This document shows positions 10,065-19,692 of a stretch of DNA of 64,000 bases, one piece after another. Origin of the DNA: Cladobotryum mycophilum (Eukaryota; Ascomycota; Sordariomycetes; Hypocreales; Hypocreaceae); assembly GCA_036429605.1 (NCBI GenBank), contig CM071589.1, positions 6,572,001-6,636,000 on the forward strand. Direction: 5' to 3'. Every line of letters starts with the position of its first letter. Position 1 is the stretch's first letter. The translations under genes were made by a program, and so were the position numbers. The notes under the pieces were generated by a model that was not told the DNA's origin, ran no database searches, and saw only the letters and a program-made list of their open reading frames with translations.

Positions 10065-11661
10065 GGTAGCTCTTAGGGAAACTGTCAGCTGGTTTAGATT
10101 GTTCGAGGAGATCTGTAGATTCTCTTACCGTTGATTCGGGAGTGTGGTAGTTGGGAAAGGTAGATTTCTTCGAGGGAGAGTCGGGGTGGTGCTTCGAGTC
10201 TCTAATTAGGGGGTTGATGCGCACGAGAGGTATCGGCGTCCGTAGACTTCGCTTGTATGCTTTCAAAAGTAGGCCTTGGCACTTCTTAATCTCCGCTGCG
10301 GCTTTTGTAGTCGCTTCTTTTTGCGTATCGTGTGGGCTGCCTCTGGTTGTTGGTCGCAAGACGTGGTCGCAGGATATGGCTTCAGAGGCTGTACAGTTTG
10401 TCTCAGGCTGCACGCCGGGCTTTATATCTCCAAGAGCCTCTTTCTTTCCTCTTTGTATTGATTCTAGAAAGAGTTCAGTTTGTCTTCGAGGCAATTGGAA
10501 ACATAGCCAAGGGGAGAGGTATTGTCGTGCAGTTTCGAGCTTTGAGAATAGAAGACATTTCTTTGTGGGGAGCAGCGAAATTGAAAGGGTACAATACTTT
10601 GGGAGGGTTCGGTAATCAATGGATGGGATACATCTCAGGGTGTCATTTGTTTGTAGTTCCAAGACGTGCTAGGCGTGCTGCCTGCGTTCTCAGCTTTGCC
10701 AGCTGGCTGTCCAAGGCATACCTGCTCCAGGAGTCCACGCCAGCTTTCAAGAACCCAAGGCGGATTGCGAAATTCTTCTCTAACAAGGCCTGCACTACGA
10801 TGCAAGTAATCTATGAGCTATATTCCTCCTTCTTACTACAGTTATTACAGAGTTGCATGCCTCCTAGAGTGCCTAGTACCGTTGCTTGCGTGGCCAGACT
10901 GAGGAAAACTCTTCTCGCACGAGTCACACCATGCTTGTATCATGCCTCTTTCCTCACATGATCAATCCAATGATGCTTATCGTGACTGCTTGGGACTACG
11001 AAGTCATTATCACCTAAGCAGACAACGATAGAGCACTGTTGGCCAGCACTGTGCTGCAAGGGGGAGCTCCAGCGCGTAGGCCCTCTACAGGTAGCAGGAC
11101 GACGGTCGTCAGGAGACGCAGAGGACTCGAGATGAACCAAAACCACGTCAAATAGAATGCCCTCCTCCTCTTCATTGCATCACTTACTAGGTGAAAGATA
11201 CAGGAACTACAGGCAAGCCCTTGAATTCGTTTTTGAGGCCAGTGGTTGGGCTTTCTGCCCACTGTAGCTGTGCACCCCTAGGCGCTCCGTTGTCAACAGA
11301 CGACTTGACGACAGCAACCAGTTGCCAAGTTGAATTCACTTCCTCCCCTACGCGTCTCCTCACTTTGTTATTTCTACTCGTTCCTTCTACTCTTCACCTC
11401 CCACCCATCCTTTAACTTCTCTTCTTCACCCACCAACTCTCCTCTCTCTCTCCTCTCTTTATCTTCGCACATCACAACCACATCGCACATCTGCTCTCTA
11501 TCAACACATACATACGCCTGAGTCCTTCAGGCAACTTTATATCCTCTGGGGTTTCTTTCATCATCAATCACTCCTGCTCATCGTCATCATCAGGCAGTCC
11601 CCAAAGCTTCTTGAGTTCCCTACGGGAATTCTCGTAACAAAGACTTGAGACTCCTTCCACG
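10065..11661. other. Intergenic, no gene seen
   Basis: Overlapping open frames of up to 275 codons occur here on both strands, but they have irregular composition and no recognisable motifs. The last 300 bases are pyrimidine-rich, as is usual for fungal core promoters. Confidence 0.4.
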
Positions 11662-11750
11662 GTACGTCCTTTCACTTTCATCTCTCCCCCACTTCCTCCC
11701 CCCCCCCCCCCATCATCGTCTTTTCTTCTAACCTCCCTCGACTCCATCAG
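11662..11750 (+). other. Probable 5'-leader intron of the 11780 gene
   Basis: A GTACGT donor at 11662, a TTCTAACC branch-like site near 11726 and a CATCAG acceptor at 11750 lie just upstream of the ATG at 11780. The interior is C-rich, including a run of about a dozen C. Confidence 0.5.
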
Positions 11751-11779
11751 CCAAGCGTCAGGGAGTTTGCATCATTACC

Positions 11780-12439
11780 ATGATGAGCAACGCAGTCTTT
11801 TACTTTGCTATGGCCTGTGGCATCATCGGCAGCTTCTGCATCATGTTCTGTCCTTGTGGGATTGCGATTTACATCACTCATCGCATCGAAAGACGCCGTG
11901 AACGCAGAGAGGCTGCTGAGCGCGCTCGTCGCCTAGCTGCCATCCAGCATCTCATGTCTCTGGGGCAATCTGAAGAGGAGGCCATTGCCAATGTCGATGG
12001 CCATAGGATTGAGTCAACCGATCCCGACATTCCCGCTGTGCCTCCCAACACTCCTATCCAGTCACCCGTCCGATGCCCAACTCCTCTGGTTTTCCCTGAG
12101 AGCATCAACATCTCCGTCCCTTCACCTGTCCGTATTCCATCACCTATTCGCAGCCACAGCCCCGTGGATATGCCAGAGCTGCCACCGGTCCCCAACAATA
12201 CCCCTGTTAACTCTCCACCACGCAACTATCTCGGACACCAACGTAGTCGCCACCGCGCCTATTGCCTTGATCAATACCAACAATTCCACTACCAGCCACC
12301 CCATGAAAGTCGCCGCGAGCAGCGACAAGAGCAGCGCCGGCAGCAGCGCCGCGAGGAGCCTCCTCAGGAGTATCCTCTCCAACACTATGGGCCCCACAAC
12401 CCTCTAGAGCGAGACAGCACCCCCGAGGGGTGGATCTAA
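11780..12439 (+). CDS. One-helix membrane protein with proline-rich SPxR tail
   Basis: A 219-residue frame with ATG-ATG at the start. Residues about 5-33 form one hydrophobic segment with several cysteines (AVFYFAMACGIIGSFCIMF). A strongly basic juxtamembrane stretch, RIERRRERREAAERARR, follows, so the tail is probably cytosolic. Residues about 52-72 (LAAIQHLMSLGQSEEEAIANV) look faintly like a UBA helix pair, which I do not trust without a search. Residues 80-160 hold repeated SPVR/SPIR/NTP elements that could be proline-directed phosphorylation sites. The C-terminal part is rich in Q, R and E. Function unknown. It is followed by the transposon at 12862. Confidence 0.6.
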   Translation: MMSNAVFYFAMACGIIGSFCIMFCPCGIAIYITHRIERRRERREAAERARRLAAIQHLMSLGQSEEEAIANVDGHRIESTDPDIPAVPPNTPIQSPVRCPTPLVFPESINISVPSPVRIPSPIRSHSPVDMPELPPVPNNTPVNSPPRNYLGHQRSRHRAYCLDQYQQFHYQPPHESRREQRQEQRRQQRREEPPQEYPLQHYGPHNPLERDSTPEGWI

Positions 12440-12861
12440 GAGAAATGATAAATCATTTCCTACACATGCTTCTTTTTCTTTTTGCTAAATGCGTCGGCTG
12501 ACCCTACAAGGGGAAGAACAGTTTTGTTCAGCCATCGAGACACGAGACATAACGAGTTGAGACTTTGATGATTGGAGTTATGGAGTTATGGAAATTTTGC
12601 AGAGATGATATAATGAAAGCATGGCATGGGAAAAAGGGCTGAACAAGGAATTGAAATGGACAAATTTTGTCATTGCTAGCACTCTCAAAGTTAGATGAAC
12701 TCAATTGAACAAGTCTCGATTAAAGCAGTGTTGTACTTGTTCGTAATGATTGTTTCGTGCCGTGCCGTTGTCTTACCTCGAAACTTCATGTGACGTCTTA
12801 ACCTTGGTAAAGAAAGGGTCACATTAAATGGGGGTTTCGTCGAATGGGATTCTTGGTAATA

Positions 12862-12906
12862 AGTCAGACCACCCAGGTCCCGACCACCCCCACTTTCCGG
12901 CCACCT
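12862..12906 (+). repeat. Left terminal inverted repeat
   Basis: Begins AGTCAGACCACCC and ends GGCCACCT. It is the exact reverse complement of 14672-14716. Confidence 0.95.
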
Positions 12907-12986
12907 CAAAACACCACACATCACAAGGAACGCAGCGGAATCATATGAACACAACAGCATCACAACTGTTTTTTTGGTGTTTTTTT

Positions 12987-14572
12987 CTATTCTAGATAAA
13001 ATTCATAACATAGGTCTTGCAAGCTGTATGAAGAAATCAATTCTGCAGCCCGGTTCGGTGCCAATAGCTCTCTGTAACGCTTCCTTGTTGCAAGAACATC
13101 CTTGATCCTAATAAATCGACTGTTCAAGTCTTCTGTGACCTTTTGCCTCTTCCGGGGCCGGTAAACATGAACAAGATGCTCTAGTTCCTTGATTTTGGCA
13201 TCAGCTTCGGCCAGCTTGGTGTTTTGTTGGTCTAGACCTTTGCCAATCTTCCTGAATAGTAGCCGGATCGCAGGGTCGTCCAAGTGGAATAGATCCACAA
13301 GGCCACGAAGCTGCTGGGACCTTGTTGGGGTAATAAAAACAATTGTCTTAGGTTCCCTGTTCTCTTGGGCTTCTAACGGCACCAATTTCGGCGTTTCTGG
13401 AACTTGGGTTTGGCCCCTTTGGTTCTCAAGAAGAAGACGGCTCAACAGAGGTTTGGCCGGGTTAACTGGCCACAACCCAGAGCCAAGGAACCCGTTTTTG
13501 ATGTTTTTTAATGTCAAGGCTGCTAGACGAGCTGTATGATAACAACATAGGAACGTCATCTTGCCCGCGGGCGAGGAATCAAAGGCATCTGGGTATTTCT
13601 CTATAGCTCTGCGATAGGCTGTCTTGACGGGCGAAAAAATCGAGATATCAAGAGGTTGAAGAACATGAGATGTATGTGGAGGTAAAAATAAGATATATAT
13701 GTTGTTTCTGTAGCATTCGTACATAAAATCATCGGTTGTATGACTCCCGTGGCCATCAACAACCAGAAGAACTCTTGGGCTTGATCTATTCCTTGTCTGG
13801 GGGATAAAGACCTCTCGTAGCCAAGCTACGGCTGTCTCGTTGTTTGTCCAGCCCTTAGAAGTTGCAGCAAATTGCCAATTTGCTAGAAAACTCATCTCGT
13901 CAGGGAACCATTGTTGTTGAACGGTCTGGCCCTTGAAAACAACCAACGGACTAAGAGCCCGACCTGTTGCTGAGATACACTCGATGATTGTGGTCCAACA
14001 ACGCGTTCCAGGTTGTTTTTTTATCGTCTGACGAACTGATGAGCTACCAAGGACCAGACCATTAGTTCCCTGGCCTTCTAGGATCCCAGTTTCATCCATA
14101 TTATATCGATTTTCTGGGGGATGCCCTTAATCAACGGTAGCTCCAGCAGGTAAAAGAAATCCTTGATAATCTTAGTCGTAGCCCCGTTGATGCGTACAGA
14201 ATCCATTTGCTTGCCTCTGATAGTCTTAACTTCCGGGTTTCTAGCTAAAAAACCGGTCAACCACCGTTTTCCAAGTGGTCGTTGGTCACCACTAGCCTCG
14301 ATGATCCGGGTTGCAAATTCCTTGAGTCTCTTATGTGTTGGTGGCAGCCCTAGGGAGGCTTGGCCAAGAACCCACTCACGGAGGTGTATTTCTTGTTCCT
14401 TGGAAAGCCTCTGAAGGTGCTCCATAGCAACTGCCTTTGTTGCTGAACCTTTTATCCGGTCTGAAAGGGTTGTCCTAGGGACTCCCCACTTGAGGCAAGC
14501 CTCGCGCAGAGATGAGCCGTCCAGAACAGCTTGTATGGCATATTTGATATCATTTTCAGTATAACGAGGCAT
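12987..14572 (-). CDS. Fot1/pogo-family DDE transposase (one frameshift)
   Basis: Read on the minus strand from MPRYTENDIKYAIQAVLDG. Residues about 1-50 are a psq-type helix-turn-helix (REACLKWGVPRTTLSDRI). Residues about 55-130 are a CENP-B/Tc5-type DNA-binding domain (PPTHKRLKEFA, RWLTGFLARNPEV). A DDE_1 catalytic domain follows. Catalytic acidic residues are visible in MDETGI, in VVDGHGSHTTDDF and in QPLDISIFSPVK, giving a DDD triad typical of pogo/Fot1. The frame breaks at the run 14116-14120 just before MDETGI. One extra base restores PENRYNMDETG, the conserved motif, and a 528-residue protein. The C-terminal region contains a basic patch (YRPRKRQKV). If the frameshift is a sequencing error, the element may be autonomous; otherwise this copy is dead. 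Confidence 0.88.
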
Positions 14573-14671
14573 GAGGATTCCAAAAATCTAATTATCTTTT
14601 TGATACGATAAGAATTGGTAGAGAAAATGCGGTTGGAATGATATAGGTCATGAGGTGGTTGGACGTAAATT

Positions 14672-14716
14672 AGGTGGCCGGAAAGTGGGGGTGGTCGGGA
14701 CCTGGGTGGTCTGACT
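14672..14716 (-). repeat. Right terminal inverted repeat
   Basis: Begins AGGTGGCC and ends GGTGGTCTGACT. It is the exact reverse complement of 12862-12906 and is followed by TA. Confidence 0.95.
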
Positions 14717-14895
14717 TATGGACTTTGCGGGGTGGGGGAAAAACTCCGACGATTCCCTTCTTAAACCGCTCAGGTCAGCTGTTACCCCAACTTCTATTCC
14801 TTCATCACGATTCTCAAACAATTCTCTGTTTCAGTAATTTGAAACCTCTGCTTTCAATTGGTTACTTGTTTAAAAAAGAGACAAGCACAGAAACA

Positions 14896-16576
14896 ATGGC
14901 TCTTCCGAAGACTATGAAGGCAGTCGTCTTTGACGGGCCCCGCAAGGTATCCTTGCAGGATCGCCCTGTTCCTCGGTGTATGCACCATCATCTCCCTAAG
15001 ACACACCCTGACAAGAACAATTGGAGAAGAAGAAGAAAAAGAAAAATGCTAATAGTGGATTGAATGAGTGTAGTGCAGGAGGATACAGATATTATCGTCA
15101 AAGTTCAAGCAGCGGCGCTGTGTGGCTCGTAAGCCTCTCCCCCTCTTGGAATATCATTTGATGCTTGAAGAGAGAGAGAGAGAGAGCATGGTTTTTTGTT
15201 AACAAAATGGAATTGGGGGGTATAAAGTGAATTACACGTTTATCGCGGTCATCAGCCTTCGGCGACGGGCTTCATTATGGGCCATGAGTTTACGGGCACA
15301 GTCGTGGAAGCCGGTTCTGCGGTGCAGAGCGTCTCGGTGGGGGATAAGATTGTCGCCCCTTTCACTATTTCCTGGTATGCTGCTTCTTCTCCCCTCCTCT
15401 CCTCCCCATCTTCTCATGGCTCTATGGAGTATATCTGCTGTACATGTGCTCTACTGCTCTACTATCCCCCTCCCCTCTCTTCTCTTCTATCTACCCTACT
15501 CGCATATTGATATCTACAAGCACATCTTCAAGAACATCGTTTGCTAACGTCCCCCAAAAAAACAGCGGCAAATGCTTCTACTGCCTCAACGGCGGCACAG
15601 CCCGCTGCGCACACTCCCGCCTCTTCGGCTCCCCCCTCGACGGCTCCCAAGCCTCCTACGTCCGCGTCCCCCTCGCCGACGGCACCGTCTCCAAGGCCCA
15701 CGCCTCCATCTCCGACGAGGCCCTCATCCTCATGGCCGACATCTTCCCCACGGGCTACTTCGGCGTCAAGTCCGCCCTCGCCCTCGCCTCCCCCACCCTG
15801 AAAGTGGAGGACTCGACCATCGTCGTCGTGGGCTGCGGGCCCGTGGGGCTGTGCGCCATCGTGGCGGCCGCGGAGAGGAAGCCCAGGCACCTGTTCGCCA
15901 TTGACAGTGTGGGGGAGAGGTTGGAGCAGGCGAGGAAGCTGGGCGCCGAGCCGCTCAACTTCATGACCGACAGGGAGGCCATGGTCGCGAGGGTCAAGGA
16001 GGTCACGGAGGGCAGGGGCGCGGACATGGTGGTCGAGGTGGTGGGCCTGTCGCCCGCGCTGAGGACGGCGTTTGACCTGGTGAGGCCGTTTGGCGTGATT
16101 AGCAGTATTGGTGTGCATAACGCAGAGGTAAGCGACACATTGTCTCGCTGAGATTTTTGAAGGGGGAATTATGGAGGAAATTGCTAAATCATCTACAGAT
16201 TCCATGGTCAGGAAGCGAAGCATACGGGCAAGTCTAAACCCCCCCCCTTAAAGACATTATAAGACAAAGGTGACTAACAGAGGTTGAATAAAACAGCAAA
16301 AACATCCGCCTACAAATGGGCCGCTGCCCCGTCCGCAGCGTCTTCCCCGAAGCTCTAGAGCTCCTAGAAAAGAAACAACACCTCCTAGGGTTCGTACTCT
16401 CCATCTCTTTCACTGCTGGACACAGGAGCAGTGTTGATTGGAGATCGCTGGGCTAATGTAACTGCGGCAGATTCATGTTCGAAAACGTCATGCCGCTCTC
16501 CAAGGCAGTTGAGGGATACACACTCTTTGACGAGATGAAGGTTCAAAAGGTGATTTTCAAGCCGGATGAGGAATAA
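14896..16576 (+). CDS. Zinc-dependent medium-chain alcohol dehydrogenase, seven exons
   Basis: Exons: 14896-14977, 15074-15128, 15228-15374, 15566-16127, 16199-16227, 16297-16389, 16471-16576. They join in one frame to 357 residues, normal for the family. The N-terminal GroES-like domain has the catalytic-zinc site residues in ALCGSELHVYRGH and in MGHEFTGTVVEAG. Cysteines of the structural zinc lobe appear in CGKCFYC and TARCAH. The Rossmann motif is VVVGCGPVGLCAIVAA, followed by the acidic residue of AIDSVGERL, as expected for NAD(H) binding. It should oxidise an alcohol or reduce an aldehyde; the substrate is unknown. The fifth intron (16228-16296) uses GCAAGT, a GC-AG intron. A Fot1-like transposon ends 180 bp upstream of the ATG. 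The gene is convergent with the Zn2Cys6 regulator at 17175. Confidence 0.85.
16228..16296 (+). other. GC-AG intron in the alcohol dehydrogenase gene
   Basis: The 5' splice site reads GG|GCAAGT and the 3' site AAACAG|C. No nearby GT donor keeps the frame, and the joined codons give SEAYGKNIRLQMG, which fits the family. Confidence 0.7.
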
Positions 16577-17174
16577 TTTTGCCATCCTTGATGATACGGC
16601 TTCACAAAGCGTAAATAAAATATTGCTACACAAAGAACCATTGATTACATCACAAAAGCATATTCAGAATAACAAAGAAATGGCACAACGATTCTGCATT
16701 GCTACGGGTATGTATGCTATCCAAGGTCTTTATCCTAGACCTAGTATTCGTCTCATGCCAACCGGCAAGTCTCAAGGACTCGCAAATCAATCATTCAGTA
16801 TCATACACACTTTTTCCTCGTGCTTTCATAAATTAATCGACGAAAAGTTTTTCTCGCCCGAGAGTTGAGTGTCATTTGTGTAGCGGAGAAGGTGTAGAAC
16901 GCGTTCCACCTCGATCGTACAAATCCGCGCGTCAGGCCTCTGACGCGACAGTCCGAGAAGAAAAAACCGACCCTTTGAAGAGAAGGGAAGTATCTCGTAT
17001 TATTGGTCCAAACGCAAAAGAAATATGAAAAGAAAAGACGAAATCCGGGCTCCATGTACATGCGTTCAATATGTCCTGTTCATCCGAGCTTTCTACCTGG
17101 AAAGCTATTCATCCAGTGCGCCTGTTGACTCCGACTTTTTTTTCTTCTATGTCAATAACAATTAAAGGCACCTG
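16577..17174. other. Convergent 3' intergenic region
   Basis: Lies between the 3' ends of the dehydrogenase and the regulator. It is AT-rich and I see no gene in it. Confidence 0.5.
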
Positions 17175-19692
17175 CTATACCCCATTTCCAAAGTTCATGT
17201 TGTTCAAGCTATAGCCATCAAACATGGCTGCTGAGAGTTGAGGGCCATTATTGGCCATAAAGTCTCCAAATACTTCCCAGTTCATCGACGAAGAATTGAG
17301 ATAGTCACCAAACAACTGGTCAAAGCCTACTCCAGGTTGTGGCTGCGTAGTCGATGCCGGTGATGTCAGCGTAGACGGATTCGAAAGCCGCGGGTCTTGA
17401 GACGGTACCAATTCGCGGAGTCGATGGATGAATTGCGGGGTGGTGACTTGCTGACCCATTTGAGCGAGGGCTGTTTCGCGAGTTTTCCAAGCTCTCAGTG
17501 TAATTTGAGCTTGGGCGACGTGTTGCTTGACCGACATATCAGATATGTCAGCATGATGAGCGTAAACCTTGCTCATGGCTTCCCAGGCACGGTCAGAAAG
17601 TGAACCCTTCGGACGGTCTTGTAATAGCCCCGTGAAGACCGCAAGCACATCAAGCTGCAAGTGGTACCTCATGAACCACTGGAAGCCGGCGGCGGCCATT
17701 CTCTCGTGGCATGCAGTCTTGTGCTCGAGAGCCATGAGAAGCACTTTGAAGAACTTGTCCTTTGGGCCAAAAATCTCGGTTCCCCATTCCGGCTGTTCAT
17801 GTAGAGGATCCAGCATCTCCTTCATTCTATGAATTAGCATGGGTCGTAGGGCAAGAGCTGCAATGTGGACATTGCCCGCCGTTACATCGACGAGTTGGTT
17901 TTCCAGCTCGATAAGCCTTGTTTCAATCTCCTGAGCTCTTATTCTGAACTTTTCAAAGATTCCCTTGGTATCGAATTGAGAACCCGGTTCTTCATCGAGG
18001 GTCTGTCCTACGACGGCAGCCTCGAAGACGTTGGAGTCATCATCACGATCGTAGGTAACCTTGAATCGGAAAAGCTCGTGTAATATCACGCAAAATGCCA
18101 TCTCGGTTGGCCCGTCGCGCCCTTGGACAGGCTCATCAGAACCGGGAAAGAGATCTGCGTCGTTGAGATTGGAAGGCAATTTTGTATCCCAGTTGCTCAA
18201 CGTCCAGGCTTGGCTTAAGCCGGACATCATGGCGCACTTGGAGTCTTGCATGACAATATGCCACCAGATTCGTCTTCGCATTTCGGTCTCAAAGGGAGTT
18301 AAGTTGAGCTGCTCTCCATCTCGATGATATCCCATCTTTTGGGCGATGCGAACAATGGTGCCACTGAGGACCCAAGACGCGTGGCGATCGTATCGTCCTT
18401 CGAGTGAAAACTTGACTTTTATTAGCATGATTACTATAGGGACTAGTCGTATAATGCTTACCAGGTAGAGTACCAAAGCCTGAAGAGCTGTCATGTTGTA
18501 GTTCTTCATAAAGTTATATTTGATCAACGCGGTCTTTGTACCGGTATTAAATCTCTGCAAAGCTATCACGCGGGGAATGCCAAGTGTCTGTATGCATTCG
18601 GTGGGTGTCATTGCAACAACGGCCATGGCGAAAACGGAAAATAAAAGGGCCTGGCAATTAAGAGGCATTGAGGTCATATTAGTAGCCGCTTCAATAATGG
18701 TTGGCTGCATTGTTGGCGCGTGAATCAGTTTAGTGAGGGGGTTGATGCGATCCAGAAAGACCTGCCACAGTCGAAAGATGTGAATAGGGTCGGGCTGAAG
18801 TTCCTCGAGATTCGTTCTGCAGACATCACCATAGAGAAACAGATCCGCGTTGTTGTCGGGTGTCATTTCCTCCGAACCAAGGATACTGGAGTCCTCGGGA
18901 TCATCTGTTTCTACAATGTCTCGCATTTTTTGTAGCTTTTCGCCCAAGTCAGTTACATTACAAGAGAAGGGAATAAGCAGAAGTGACTTGAAATGACTGC
19001 TCCATGATGATGATGATGATGATGATGATGAAGCAGGAAATGACTCAGTCAGACATACCTCATCATACACGCTGGCAAAGACGTAGCTGTCCATGAAACG
19101 AACGGTACCATCTTCCGCTACGAGCATAGTACCGGGCTTCCGGGACTGTTGGGAATCACAGCTCATAGGCGTCGAGGTTGGTGCTTCGGATGGAGGTCCA
19201 TTGGTGATTGGAGTTGCGAGTGCTGGCGGTGCAGGAGTTACTGGCAGTGGTGCCGACGTCGCTTGCGGGCGCTGAACAGATGTAGGCGTAGGGGCGTTTG
19301 CATACTGCTTGAGCAGTTCCTCACACCGCGCGAGGCGTTCCTGAAGATCTTGATTCGGCCGCCGGCGCTTGCGGGCCGGGGCAGGCGTGCTTGGAGTGCA
19401 AGTCACATTTGCCTGGGGCGAGGTAAGCATCTGAATGAAGGAGATGTGCTAGCCTGAGGTTGTCTCTACTTTGTATGCCTATCCATGGGATCCGGAATGG
19501 CGCAAACAAACAACTAATGCTGAACCTCAGGCTGCTGAGTGGCGCATCTTAGGACGTGCGTACCTTGATGCAATTAGAGCATGGTGTATTTCGATCACAT
19601 TTAATCTTGCGATGCTGGCATAAAACGCAGGCCAAAACTCTGGGTTGCTTGTGCGAACCATGAGCGGCGTGTGACCCGGCGTTTGTCGACAT
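17175..19692 (-). CDS. Zn(II)2Cys6 fungal transcription factor, four exons
   Basis: Exons in transcript order: 19692-19564, 19412-19059, 18986-18462, 18410-17175, giving 747 residues. Exon 1 encodes the binuclear zinc cluster, with cysteines in LACVLCQHRKIKC and TPCSNC (C-x2-C-x6-C, then C-x2-C). A basic segment, ARKRRRPNQDLQERLARC, then leads into a short coiled coil. Residues about 190-560 resemble the fungal-specific transcription-factor middle domain, with landmarks LEGRYDRHASWVLSG and RRRIWWHIVMQD. The 72-bp intron 18987-19058 and the 51-bp intron 18411-18461 are multiples of three with no stop, so unspliced transcripts stay open. The family model favours splicing the second; the acceptor of the first is less certain. 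The product should be a nuclear DNA-binding regulator. Targets are unknown; the neighbouring dehydrogenase is only a candidate. Confidence 0.85.
19004..19030. repeat. (GAT)n microsatellite in an intron
   Basis: Nine or so GAT units lie within the proposed intron of the Zn2Cys6 regulator. If the intron is retained they encode polyserine. Confidence 0.9.

Larger units (their letters stand above)
12862..14716 (-). mobile_element. Fot1/pogo-like Tc1-mariner element, complete
   Basis: Bounded by inverted repeats of 45 bp that are identical base for base (12862-12906 and 14672-14716). It is flanked by TA on both sides (12860-12861 and 14717-14718), the target duplication of Tc1/mariner elements. 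It carries one transposase gene on the minus strand. The body shows no burst of stop codons or obvious AT enrichment, so repeat-induced point mutation is not evident. Perfect repeats argue for recent insertion. The right end lies 180 bp before the alcohol dehydrogenase ATG. Confidence 0.93.

Noticed and set aside
9835..10662. 275-codon minus-strand frame overlapping Cys-rich copy B
   Set aside because: No recognisable domain. The conserved Cys pattern lies in another frame of the same region.
15528..16223. 231-codon frame antisense to the dehydrogenase
   Set aside because: Gly/Val/His-rich shadow of the dehydrogenase exon on the opposite strand.
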